From Planctomycetota bacterium (GTDB lineage Bacteria > Planctomycetota > Planctomycetia > Pirellulales > UBA1268), in assembly GCA_003670825.1 (NCBI GenBank), contig QWQL01000222.1, positions 1-5,406 on the forward strand: a stretch of 5,406 nucleotides of DNA. Reading direction: 5' to 3'. Position numbers and translations under genes: made by a program. The notes beneath the pieces were generated by a model, which saw only the letters and a list, made by a program, of their open reading frames with translations, made no database searches and was not told where the DNA came from. How positions within the stretch are numbered: position 1 is the stretch's first letter; each line of letters starts with the position of its first letter. Positions 1 to 5,406 of the stretch are shown here, in pieces.

Positions 1-249
1 CGGCTACATGGCCGTCCGGTGTGCTGCGCCTCCCGTAGGTGCAGGTTTTTTACCTGCATCACCGTCTGGTGTGCATCGCCTCCCGTAGGTGCAGGTTTTT
101 TACCTGCATCACCGTCCAGTGTGCTGCGCAGGTAGGAAACCTGCGGCTACGTGGCGGTCCAGCGTGCATCGCCTCCCGTAGGTGCAGGTTTCTTTACCTG
201 CACACCGTCCAGTGTGCTGCGCAGGTAGGAAACCTGCGGCTACGTGGCC
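1..249. repeat. Left block of alternating palindromic repeats (REP/BIME-like)
   Basis: This is a run of short hairpin elements in two orientations. Orientation A has a perfect TGCAGGT / ACCTGCA stem around a T-rich loop, at 40-58, 90-108 and 183-202 (the last extends to an 8-bp stem, 182-203). Orientation B has a CGCAGGT / ACCTGCG stem around the loop AGGAA, at 127-145 and 220-238. B followed by CTACG is close to the reverse complement of CGTAG followed by A, so A and B are inverted copies of one element. Neighbouring A-B pairs (about 84-150 and 177-243) could therefore also fold into one longer imperfect hairpin. Between elements lies a conserved linker of the form GTCYRGYGTGC(A/T)(T/G)CGC, at 14, 64, 114, 157 and 207. 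Positions 27-66 and 77-116 are identical, a tandem copy with a 50-bp period. Positions 1-10 are the tail of another B element, so the array runs past the left edge. No RAYT-type transposase is visible. Confidence 0.9.
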
Positions 250-257
250 GGCCGGCA

Positions 258-506
258 TTACGACGCGGCTTCCGCCTTGACGGTCAGTTCGATTCCGTCG
301 ATCACTGGCAGCGAGAGGTGGCGATGGATTCGGAAGAGCACCCAATCTTCAAGCGTGCTCAAGAGTTCGGCGCGACATGCCTCCAGGGTTGTCCCAGTTG
401 CATGCACACCGGCGCATGGGGGGATTTCGCCGTAGTATTCACCGTCTTCCGCCAGGAGTTCGTACACGGCGTGAGCAGCGGCAGCGTTGATGTAGTCGAT
501 GAGCAT
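258..506 (-). CDS. HicB-like antitoxin-family protein, orphan (82 aa)
   Basis: This small protein resembles the HicB antitoxin family (UPF0150-type partial RNase H fold). HicB proteins normally bind and silence the HicA mRNA-cleaving toxin. The family pattern is clear: a short strand ending in AEDGEYYGEIPPCAGVHATG (residues 19-38), then TTLEACRAELLSTLEDWVL (39-57), the helix of the fold, and a C-terminal LPVIDGIEL (66-74). It ends soon after, so there is no room for the helix-turn-helix or ribbon-helix-helix DNA-binding tail that full-length HicB antitoxins carry. The ATG at 506 is chosen because a GAGAGG ribosome site lies 6 bases before it and the family similarity begins just after it. Upstream in-frame codons run into the repeat array. 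There is no hicA on either side: only about 70 bases upstream, and repeats begin within 10 bases of the stop. A TACAAT (529-524, minus) is a possible -10, but it is very close to the ribosome site. The family call is strong; an actual antitoxin role is uncertain without a partner. Confidence 0.85.
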   Translation of the reverse strand: MLIDYINAAAAHAVYELLAEDGEYYGEIPPCAGVHATGTTLEACRAELLSTLEDWVLFRIHRHLSLPVIDGIELTVKAEAAS

Positions 507-512
507 GGCAAG

Positions 513-518
513 CCTCTC
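513..518 (-). promoter_or_regulatory. Ribosome binding site for the HicB-like gene
   Basis: GAGAGG on the minus strand lies 6 bases before the ATG at 506. It fixes the start at that ATG. It is the clearest Shine-Dalgarno in the window; the protease and EF-G starts have none of similar quality. Confidence 0.6.
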
Positions 519-575
519 ATGGCATTGTACGCGGCGGCGGTTTGGACGGCACGATCGCAGCGAGGCGTTGTCTAT

Positions 576-752
576 GTCCGGCGTGCACCGCCTCCCGTAG
601 GTGCAGGTTTTTTTACCTGCATCACCGTCCAGCGTGCATCGCAGGATAGGAAACCTGCGGCTACATGGCGGTCGGGCGTGCATCGCTCCCCGTAGGTGCA
701 GGTTTCTTTACCTGCATCACCATCCAGTGTGCTGCGCAGGATAGGAACCCGG
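576..752. repeat. Right block of the same alternating palindromic repeats
   Basis: The array resumes after the HicB-like gene with the normal linker (GTCCGGCGTGCACCGC, 576-591). Orientation A hairpins are at 602-621 and 697-716. An orientation B hairpin is at 640-659; its stem is reduced to 6 bp (CGCAGG / CCTGCG) with an 8-base loop because the left arm reads GCAGGAT instead of GCAGGT. A final B copy at 735-752 is degenerate: its left arm is intact but its right arm has become CCCGGCG, so it no longer folds. Further linkers are at 627, 671 and 722. The block ends 14 bases from the stop codon of the protease gene (766), so it fills the whole space downstream of that gene. Here the T-run of A sits in the loop rather than after the stem, so these are not standard intrinsic terminators, though they could affect the 3' end of the protease mRNA. 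Confidence 0.88.
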
Positions 753-765
753 CGCCCACTCGCCC

Positions 766-1536
766 CTACAGCAGCCACCAGTCGTTGGTGAACAGCACAT
801 ACACGCCGAGCGTGAGGTTGGTTGCTGCGTGGGCGAGGATGCAGTCGATCGGCTTGCGGGTCTTCCAGCCGATCCAGCTCACCACCCCAAACCACACGAC
901 TGCCGCCACCGCCTCGGCCGGATGGCTGCCCACCGCGTAGAGGGCGCATGTGCCCAAGGCTGCTGAGGTCACGGCACCGAAGGGCACCGCCCAGAAGTTT
1001 TCCCGAATCACAAACCGCATCAGGAAGCCACGCAGGAAGAGCTCCTCCACGATCGGCACCACCACCACGAGCCCCAGCCAGCGCAGGGCGATGTAGGCCC
1101 ACGAGGCGTTCGCGTCGGCCCCAAAGTTCTCAAACGGGTCAAACCCCACGCGGCCGGTGTCGCCCGAGATCCACTGGCCGTCCCGCTGGAGTTTCGAGAG
1201 ATACACCCACGGCATCGTCAGCGCCACGCCCAGCAGAGGGGGCCACCAGGTGGCCCGGCCCAGCCAGCCCCGCAGCGTCGGCCAGGTCCACCAGAGCAGC
1301 AGGAGCGTGGTCGCCACGCGCACGGCATACACCGCCGGATAGAGCCCGTAGGAGATGCCGAGCATCCCGGCCAATCCCCCACCATCCTTCGAGGGCTCAA
1401 GCAAACCCAGGAAGAGAAACGCGATCATCGGCACCAGGCACGCCCCCCAGGGGTCGCTCGGTCCGTAGTCGATCGCAGGGGCGGAAGGCGTGTTCGGCTT
1501 CTCGGCCGGCGAGCGGTCGGTGGGTCGGTTGGTCAT
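766..1536 (-). CDS. CPBP-family intramembrane metalloprotease (CAAX prenyl protease-related), 256 aa
   Basis: This is a polytopic membrane protein of the CPBP (Rce1/Abi) family, glutamate/histidine-dependent proteases that cut inside the membrane. It looks closest to the 'CAAX prenyl protease-related' group found with exosortase systems. After a soluble, proline-rich N-terminus (1-30), hydrophobic segments lie near 32-47, 63-85, 97-113, 146-163, 181-203, 207-224 and 231-250. Motif 1 is EELFLRGFLMRF, with E164, E165 and R169 at the membrane edge. Motif 2 histidine is probably H205 (GSHP), but the usual Phe four residues before it is Ala201. Motif 3 is HAATN, with H236 and N240. The C-terminus NLTLGVYVLFTNDWWLL fits the family. 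The ATG at 1536 is chosen because the frame upstream has no family-like sequence and overlaps the EF-G start; no good ribosome site is seen. It is divergent from EF-G across 164 bases. Its substrate is unknown, and no exosortase or PEP-CTERM protein is in the window. Confidence 0.88.
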   Translation of the reverse strand: MTNRPTDRSPAEKPNTPSAPAIDYGPSDPWGACLVPMIAFLFLGLLEPSKDGGGLAGMLGISYGLYPAVYAVRVATTLLLLWWTWPTLRGWLGRATWWPPLLGVALTMPWVYLSKLQRDGQWISGDTGRVGFDPFENFGADANASWAYIALRWLGLVVVVPIVEELFLRGFLMRFVIRENFWAVPFGAVTSAALGTCALYAVGSHPAEAVAAVVWFGVVSWIGWKTRKPIDCILAHAATNLTLGVYVLFTNDWWLL

Positions 1537-1700
1537 CGGTTGGAGGGCCCTGGGGCTCGAAACTCCGGCCGAAACGTGCCGTCTGTCCCGTTTTTCAAGC
1601 CGGGAGTATATTCCCTCTGTCGCGTTTCCAAGGGCCGCGCGTCCACCAGCCCACCTGGCGGCCCATTTTCCCACCGAATTTCCCCGAAGAACGTCTATCC
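1537..1700. promoter_or_regulatory. Divergent intergenic region with a candidate EF-G promoter
   Basis: This region separates the leftward protease gene from the rightward EF-G gene and should hold promoters for both. On the plus strand TATATT at 1607-1612 is a good -10 match, with a weak -35 candidate CTGTCC at 1583-1588 (18-base spacing). That would give an EF-G leader of about 80 bases. The leader is pyrimidine-rich (ATTTTCCCACCG, AATTTCCCC) and ends without a strong Shine-Dalgarno; GAAGAA at 1686-1691 is the only purine run near the start. I see no clear promoter for the protease gene. Confidence 0.35.
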
Positions 1701-3791
1701 ATGGACCTGACCAAGCTCCGCAACATGGGCATCTCGGCCCATATCGACTCCGGCAAAACCACGCTTTCTGAGCGAATCCTTTACTACGCCGGCCGAATCC
1801 ACCGCATCCAGGAAGTGAAGGGCGACGGGGATGGGGCAACCATGGACTACATGGATCTCGAGCGTGAGCGTGGGATCACGATCACGTCGGCCGCCACGAG
1901 CGTGAAGTGGGGTGAGTACGACATCAACCTCATCGACACCCCGGGCCACGTCGACTTCACCGTCGAGGTGGAGCGGAGCCTCCGCGTGCTCGACGGCGCC
2001 ATTCTCGTGCTGTGCAGCGTGGGCGGCGTGCAGAGCCAGTCGATGACGGTCGATCGCCAGATGAAGCGATACAAGGTGCCGCGGCTGGCGTTCGTCAACA
2101 AGATGGACCGCACCGGGGCCGACTACGAGCGGGTGGTGGGTCAGCTCCGCGACAAGCTCGGCTGCGACGCGATCCCGATGCAGATCCCGATCGGCAAGGA
2201 AGACAAGCTCGAAGGCGTGATCGACCTCGTCGCCATGAAGGCCGCCTACTTCGACGGCGACAACGGCGAGACCGTGCGCATGGAGGAGATCCCGGCCAAC
2301 TATAAAGAGAAGGCGGCCGCGGCCCGGCAGCACATGCTCGAGGGCCTCACGATGTACTCCGATTCGCTGATGGAGAAGATGCTCTCCGAGGAGCCGATTA
2401 GCGACGACGAGATCCACACGGTCGTGAAGGCGGCGGTGCACAGCCACAGCATCACGCCGGTATTCTGTGGCTCGGCCTACAAAAACAAGGGCGTGCAGCT
2501 CCTGCTCGACGCCGTCGTCCGCTACCTGCCCGATCCGCTCGAGCGGAAGGTGACCGCCAAGAAGTGGGCCACCCCCGACGAGAAGTTCGATCTCGAACCG
2601 GATCCGAAGAAGCCCCTCGTGGCGATGGCCTTCAAGATCGTCGACGATCCCTACGGCCAGCTCACGTTCATGCGCCTCTACCAGGGCACGCTCACCAAGG
2701 GCGAGGCCTACATCAACCAGCGCACGACCCAGAAGCAGCGGTTTAGCCGCATCGTGCGGATGCACGCCGACAAGCGTGAGGATATCGACTCGGCTGAGGC
2801 CGGCGACATCGTGGCCGTGATGGGCGTGGATGCGGCGAGCGGCGACACGTATTCCTGCGAGTCGAAGTATTGCACGCTGGAAAACATGTTTGTGCCGGAG
2901 CCGGTGATCAAGATGGCGATCACGCCCACCAACCGCGACGGTCTCGACAAGCTGAGCAAGGCCCTGCAGCGGTTCACCCGCGAGGATCCCACGTTCCGCG
3001 TTGCCACCGACGAGGAAACGGGCGAGACGCTGATCGCCGGCATGGGCGAGCTCCATCTCGATATCTACGTCGAGCGGATCAAGCGTGAATACAAGGTCGA
3101 GGTCGAGGTGGGTGCGCCGAAGGTGAGCTACCGCGAGGCTCCCACCCGCGGCACGCCCTACGACTACAAGCACAAGAAGCAGACGGGTGGTTCGGGCCAG
3201 GATGCCCACATCATCGGGCATCTCGAGCCGTTGCCCGAGGATTCAACCGAGAACTTCGAGTTTGAGGATGCCGTGGTGGGCGGCCGCGTGCCCCGCGAAT
3301 ACATCCCGTCGGTGGAGAAGGGTTTCCGCGCCGTCTTGGGCAAGGGCCCGATCGCAGGCTTCCCGATCGTGGGCGTGAAGGCCACGCTGGAAGATGGCTC
3401 GTATCACGACGTCGACTCCAGCGACATGGCCTTCCAGACCTGCGCCCGGGCCGGCTTCCGCGAGGCCTTCCTGGCCACAAAGCCGGTGCTGCTCGAGCCG
3501 ATCATGAAGATGGAGGTGGAGGTGCCCGCCGACTTCCAGGGTCCGGTAACAGGTGAGCTCAACAAGCGTCGCGGCCTGATCATTTCGACGGAGACGGTGG
3601 GCAAGTCGTCCACGATCGTCGCCGAGGTGCCGCTGGCAGAGACGTTCGGTTACTCGACCGACCTGCGGAGCATGACGCAGGGCCAGGGTGTGTTCACGAT
3701 GGAGTTCAGCAAGTACAAGCCAACTCCGGGCAACATCCAGCGGGAAATCGTCGAAGAGCGAAAGAAGGCAGAGCTGGCCGCAGCAAAGTAG
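1701..3791 (+). CDS. fusA: Elongation factor G, mitochondrial/spd-EFG1-like type (696 aa)
   Basis: This is a complete translational GTPase that moves tRNA and mRNA through the ribosome after peptide bond formation. The G domain carries AHIDSGKT (13-20), RGITI (57-61, switch I), DTPGH (79-83), NKMD (133-136) and GSA (257-259). Domain II begins near 301 and domain III near 405 (TPTNRDGLDKLSKAL, GMGELHLDI). Domain IV runs from about YREAP (477) with KQTGGSGQ (493-500) and the tip loop GSYHDVDSS; H569 is the tip histidine that reaches the decoding site. Domain V begins near 597 (LLEPIMKMEVEVP) and includes FGYSTDLRSMTQGQG. Length matches the family. Ser17 in the P-loop, GRIHRIQEVKG and VLCSVGGVQSQSMTV resemble mitochondrial EF-G1 more than canonical EF-G (AHIDAGKTT), fitting spdEFG1 of spirochaetes and planctomycetes. 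The ATG at 1701 begins MDLTKLRNMGISAH, the normal family start, although the frame stays open upstream. It is not in an rpsL-rpsG-fusA-tuf operon. Residue 501 is Asp where Tyr or Phe is usual. Confidence 0.96.
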   Translation: MDLTKLRNMGISAHIDSGKTTLSERILYYAGRIHRIQEVKGDGDGATMDYMDLERERGITITSAATSVKWGEYDINLIDTPGHVDFTVEVERSLRVLDGAILVLCSVGGVQSQSMTVDRQMKRYKVPRLAFVNKMDRTGADYERVVGQLRDKLGCDAIPMQIPIGKEDKLEGVIDLVAMKAAYFDGDNGETVRMEEIPANYKEKAAAARQHMLEGLTMYSDSLMEKMLSEEPISDDEIHTVVKAAVHSHSITPVFCGSAYKNKGVQLLLDAVVRYLPDPLERKVTAKKWATPDEKFDLEPDPKKPLVAMAFKIVDDPYGQLTFMRLYQGTLTKGEAYINQRTTQKQRFSRIVRMHADKREDIDSAEAGDIVAVMGVDAASGDTYSCESKYCTLENMFVPEPVIKMAITPTNRDGLDKLSKALQRFTREDPTFRVATDEETGETLIAGMGELHLDIYVERIKREYKVEVEVGAPKVSYREAPTRGTPYDYKHKKQTGGSGQDAHIIGHLEPLPEDSTENFEFEDAVVGGRVPREYIPSVEKGFRAVLGKGPIAGFPIVGVKATLEDGSYHDVDSSDMAFQTCARAGFREAFLATKPVLLEPIMKMEVEVPADFQGPVTGELNKRRGLIISTETVGKSSTIVAEVPLAETFGYSTDLRSMTQGQGVFTMEFSKYKPTPGNIQREIVEERKKAELAAAK

Positions 3792-3820
3792 TCGGTCGCG
3801 GCGGCGGGTGGTGATGAATT

Positions 3821-3845
3821 CGCGGCGGAGCTCTGCCCAGCCGCG
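3821..3845 (+). terminator. Possible hairpin downstream of EF-G
   Basis: CGCGGC (3821-3826) and GCCGCG (3840-3845) form a perfect 6-bp GC stem with a 13-base loop, 29 bases after the EF-G stop. No T-tract follows, so it is not a classical intrinsic terminator. In GC-rich sequence such a stem can arise by chance, so the call is weak. Confidence 0.2.
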
Positions 3846-3981
3846 GGGAGGCGGTGGAAAGGCCCTCCGGGTCCAAGCACCCCTGTCGCTGCTACTCGAG
3901 CGGCAGACAAGAACCCGCCAGGGCCATCCAAGCTGCCCCCGCCAGGGCGGCTGAAGTGGCAGTAGATGATTTGCAGTGAGC

Positions 3982-4130
3982 GTTTGCAGTGCAGGATCTG
4001 CAGTTCAGCGAGGGCTCAGCCAGCCGGTCATGGGCATGTCGTGCGGCATTCAGTGGCTTTTTTTGGTCCCGACCGCCCGAAGCGCTCCCCCGGCTGCAAA
4101 CCCGGGCTGAAAACCCTTCCTACTGCAAAC
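3982..4130. repeat. 9-bp perfect inverted repeat bounding about 150 bases
   Basis: GTTTGCAGT at 3982-3990 is matched by its exact reverse complement ACTGCAAAC at 4122-4130. An extra half-copy lies near each: TTTGCAGT at 3970-3977 and GCTGCAAAC at 4093-4101. A small hairpin TGCAG-GAT-CTGCA sits at 3990-4002. The arrangement resembles the ends of a small non-autonomous element or a set of protein-binding sites, but no target-site duplication was identified. Confidence 0.4.
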
Positions 4131-4182
4131 TCTTTTCCCTGGCATGCTGCCCCCTGGCGCGTTCCCGTCCCTGGCGGACGTC

Positions 4183-4214
4183 CAGCGGGCCCTGCGAAAC
4201 AGCGGGCCCTGCGA
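4183..4214. repeat. 17-bp tandem duplication
   Basis: CAGCGGGCCCTGCGA occurs at 4183-4197 and again at 4200-4214, a period of 17 bases. A shorter partial echo (AAAGCGGGCG) follows at about 4216-4225. It lies in non-coding sequence just downstream of the terminase gene and probably arose by slippage. Confidence 0.7.
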
Positions 4215-4313
4215 GAAAGCGGGCGTGGGGCACCGAGCGGGCGAGGCGTCTGGGCCAGGCGAGGCCCACCCCTCCGCACCCAGGGCTGGCGGGTTCCTCC
4301 TTCGACGCGGTCC

Positions 4314-5406
4314 CTACTCAGCCTGGTCGGGCAGGGCCGTCAAGGTATTGCCCGCGACGACGTAGACGAGCGGATGCAGCAGGTCGTCGGGCCGGCCATC
4401 GGTAGCCCGGAAGGTGCTCGTTCGCAACTCCTCGTCAAACACCGCCTGCTCACTACCGACGTGTCCAAAGCCGCTCTGGCACTCCTCGGATGCCGGGAAC
4501 TCGATTAGCTTCTCTCGGATCCGGGTGCACAGCCCGCCGATCCACTTGGTCTTGTCGATCCCCCATAGCCGCAGAGTTCCATCCTGCTTGACCAGCCCGT
4601 CGCTGGCGGCATATTCGATTCCCATGATGGTGACGCCGTGCTCGCTGCCGAGCCGGGACCACAGCGCACGGTTCTGGTGGGCCCCGCCGCCGCGGGCATC
4701 GGCGAAGACCCGTCTCACCCCGAACCGCCCACACAGCGCCACCACTTCATCGATGATTGGCCGATCGTTGGTGCTGAGTAGGCCCCAATGCCAGACCTTG
4801 AGCCGATTGGTGCGGAAACACTGGGAGGCGACCACCACCGCAGCCTGGCCGGCAAGGCCGCTGCCCCAGTCGATACCGAGCAGGATCGCGCGGCGAGCGT
4901 CGGCGGGCAGGTCGGTGCTCGAGGCTGCCATCGGTCGCGCGGAGCAGCAGGCCTCCAGTTCCGCGCGGGTGATCGCCAGTGTGCCCTGCGTCGTCGACAG
5001 CCCGAACACCTCGTTGAGGAGTTGGTCCTTGTCATACTCCGAGGCCTTCTCATGAAAGCGGCGCGGCGTCACCCACGGCGCAATGATCTGTGGAAGCCAA
5101 AACCCATCGCCCCACGTGCTCTGGGGATTGGTCGCCACCCACTGGCCGCGTCGCCAATCGATCGGCTGTTGGCAGCCGGAGCAACAGTAGAAATCCGGGC
5201 CGATTGACCTCTCGTCTGGTAGCACTTCGGTACCGCACGCTTCGCATCGCGCCATCCAGACCCGCGCCGTCGACAGCGCGAAGGCATCCTCCAGGTGATT
5301 GGTCACCTCCTTAGGCGTGCCGGTGAGGATGGTCACCGGCCGCATCGAGTGAGCCAAGGTTTCCTTGAGCACCGGCAGGAACCCCGCCGCCACGTCCTGA
5401 TATTCA
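4314..5406 (-). CDS. Phage terminase large subunit, GpA-type, C-terminal part (5'-truncated by the window)
   Basis: The terminase large subunit is the motor that cuts concatemeric phage DNA and pumps it into the capsid. The reading frame is open to the right edge, so the N-terminus, including Walker A and B, lies outside; the GTG at 5393 is only an internal codon. What remains begins at the end of the ATPase domain with ILTGTPKEV, the coupling (motif III) TGTP. Next comes a zinc ribbon typical of GpA proteins: CEAC (5246-5235) and CSGC (5183-5172), followed by IDWRRGQWVATNP. The RNase H-like nuclease domain follows, with LLGIDWGSG (first Asp, codon 4871-4869), RVFADARGGG (second Asp, 4700-4698) and RPDDLLHPLVYV (third acidic site, 4388-4383). 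All three metal-binding positions are kept, and the frame is intact to the TAG at 4316-4314. No portal, capsid or small terminase gene is visible; those would lie to the right. It may belong to a prophage or a phage-derived remnant. Confidence 0.88.
   Translation of the reverse strand, partial: EYQDVAAGFLPVLKETLAHSMRPVTILTGTPKEVTNHLEDAFALSTARVWMARCEACGTEVLPDERSIGPDFYCCSGCQQPIDWRRGQWVATNPQSTWGDGFWLPQIIAPWVTPRRFHEKASEYDKDQLLNEVFGLSTTQGTLAITRAELEACCSARPMAASSTDLPADARRAILLGIDWGSGLAGQAAVVVASQCFRTNRLKVWHWGLLSTNDRPIIDEVVALCGRFGVRRVFADARGGGAHQNRALWSRLGSEHGVTIMGIEYAASDGLVKQDGTLRLWGIDKTKWIGGLCTRIREKLIEFPASEECQSGFGHVGSEQAVFDEELRTSTFRATDGRPDDLLHPLVYVVAGNTLTALPDQAE

Larger units (their letters stand above)
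3792..4313. other. Convergent intergenic region without a convincing gene
   Basis: These 522 bases lie between the 3' ends of EF-G (plus) and the terminase (minus). Open frames cross it but give arginine/proline/glycine-rich products with no recognisable motifs, typical of non-coding GC-rich DNA. I found no tRNA-like fold. It holds several short repeats: CCCGCCAGGGC twice (3914-3924, 3938-3948); TTTGCAGT twice (3970-3977, 3983-3990); CTGCAAAC twice (4094-4101, 4123-4130), which is the inverse of the previous motif; and a 17-bp tandem duplication near 4183-4214. This could be the decayed edge of an inserted element. Confidence 0.6.

Noticed and set aside
40..58. Intrinsic terminators formed by the A hairpins
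   Set aside because: The T-run is inside the loop rather than after the stem, and the sequence following the stem (TCACCGTC) is not U-rich.
200..600. Integron-type gene cassette with attC sites around hicB
   Set aside because: The flanking palindromes lack the RYYYAAC / GTTRRRY core pair, occur in many copies on both sides, and no integrase is visible.
39..695. 218-aa plus-strand open frame across the repeat array
   Set aside because: Its product is mostly the translated repeat (CIASRRCRF-type motifs recurring) and runs antisense through hicB, so it reflects lack of stops in the repeats.
1..752. CRISPR array
   Set aside because: The pieces between palindromes are conserved linkers rather than unique spacers, the palindromes alternate in orientation, spacing is irregular, and no cas gene is present.
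572..1102. 176-aa minus-strand open frame over the right repeat block and protease C-terminus
   Set aside because: It overlaps the protease gene in another frame and ends in translated repeats; no recognisable domain.
822..1700. N-terminal extension of EF-G in the same open frame
   Set aside because: The upstream translation is arginine/proline/serine-rich with no domain, lies antisense to the protease gene, and EF-G similarity starts at the ATG at 1701.
1695..3221. 508-aa open frame antisense to EF-G
   Set aside because: It is the mirror of a GC-rich coding gene, has histidine/leucine/valine-rich composition without motifs, and the plus-strand EF-G is unquestionable.
4060..4135. tRNA or other structured RNA gene as a prophage attachment site
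   Set aside because: No cloverleaf, no T-loop GTTCRANNC sequence and no acceptor stem pairing could be found; the CCCGGG palindrome and CTGCAAAC repeats are too short to support an RNA gene.
3966..4508. 180-aa plus-strand open frame in the EF-G/terminase spacer
   Set aside because: Low-complexity arginine/proline/glycine product, no ribosome site, and its second half is antisense to the terminase nuclease domain.
4414..5055. 213-aa plus-strand open frame opposite the terminase
   Set aside because: Antisense shadow of the terminase; serine/arginine-rich with no family features.

Overview
The window is GC-rich bacterial chromosome. The most likely source is a planctomycete (Pirellulaceae-like) or a relative. 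Three things point there: the EF-G is of the mitochondrial/spirochaete-planctomycete type (AHIDSGKTT P-loop) and stands alone rather than in a str operon; a CAAX-prenyl-protease-related membrane protein of the exosortase-associated kind sits beside it; and most starts lack a strong Shine-Dalgarno. This assignment is inference from protein character, since no rRNA or other marker is present.

Layout, left to right. Positions 1-249 hold an array of short palindromic elements in two orientations. It continues off the left edge, because the window opens inside the tail of one element. Positions 258-506 (minus) encode an 82-aa HicB-like protein with no HicA partner in view. The same kind of array resumes at 576-752, so the small gene is framed by the repeats like a cassette. 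Positions 766-1536 (minus) encode a 256-aa CPBP/CAAX-type intramembrane protease. A 164-bp divergent intergenic region separates it from a complete elongation factor G gene (1701-3791, plus, 696 aa). A 522-bp convergent intergenic region (3792-4313) holds short direct and inverted repeats but no convincing gene. The window ends with the C-terminal part of a GpA-type phage terminase large subunit (4314 to the right edge, minus), whose N-terminal ATPase core lies beyond the window.

Functionally the window mixes one housekeeping-type gene (EF-G, translocation on the ribosome), one membrane protease, and two accessory pieces: an orphan antitoxin-like gene inside a repeat array, and a terminase gene suggesting a prophage or phage-derived element to the right. 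The genes do not form one operon. hicB and the protease gene share a strand but are separated by hairpin repeats; EF-G is transcribed alone and converges with the terminase. I found no complete new multi-gene system. The most distinctive feature is the alternating palindromic repeat array and the gene embedded in it.
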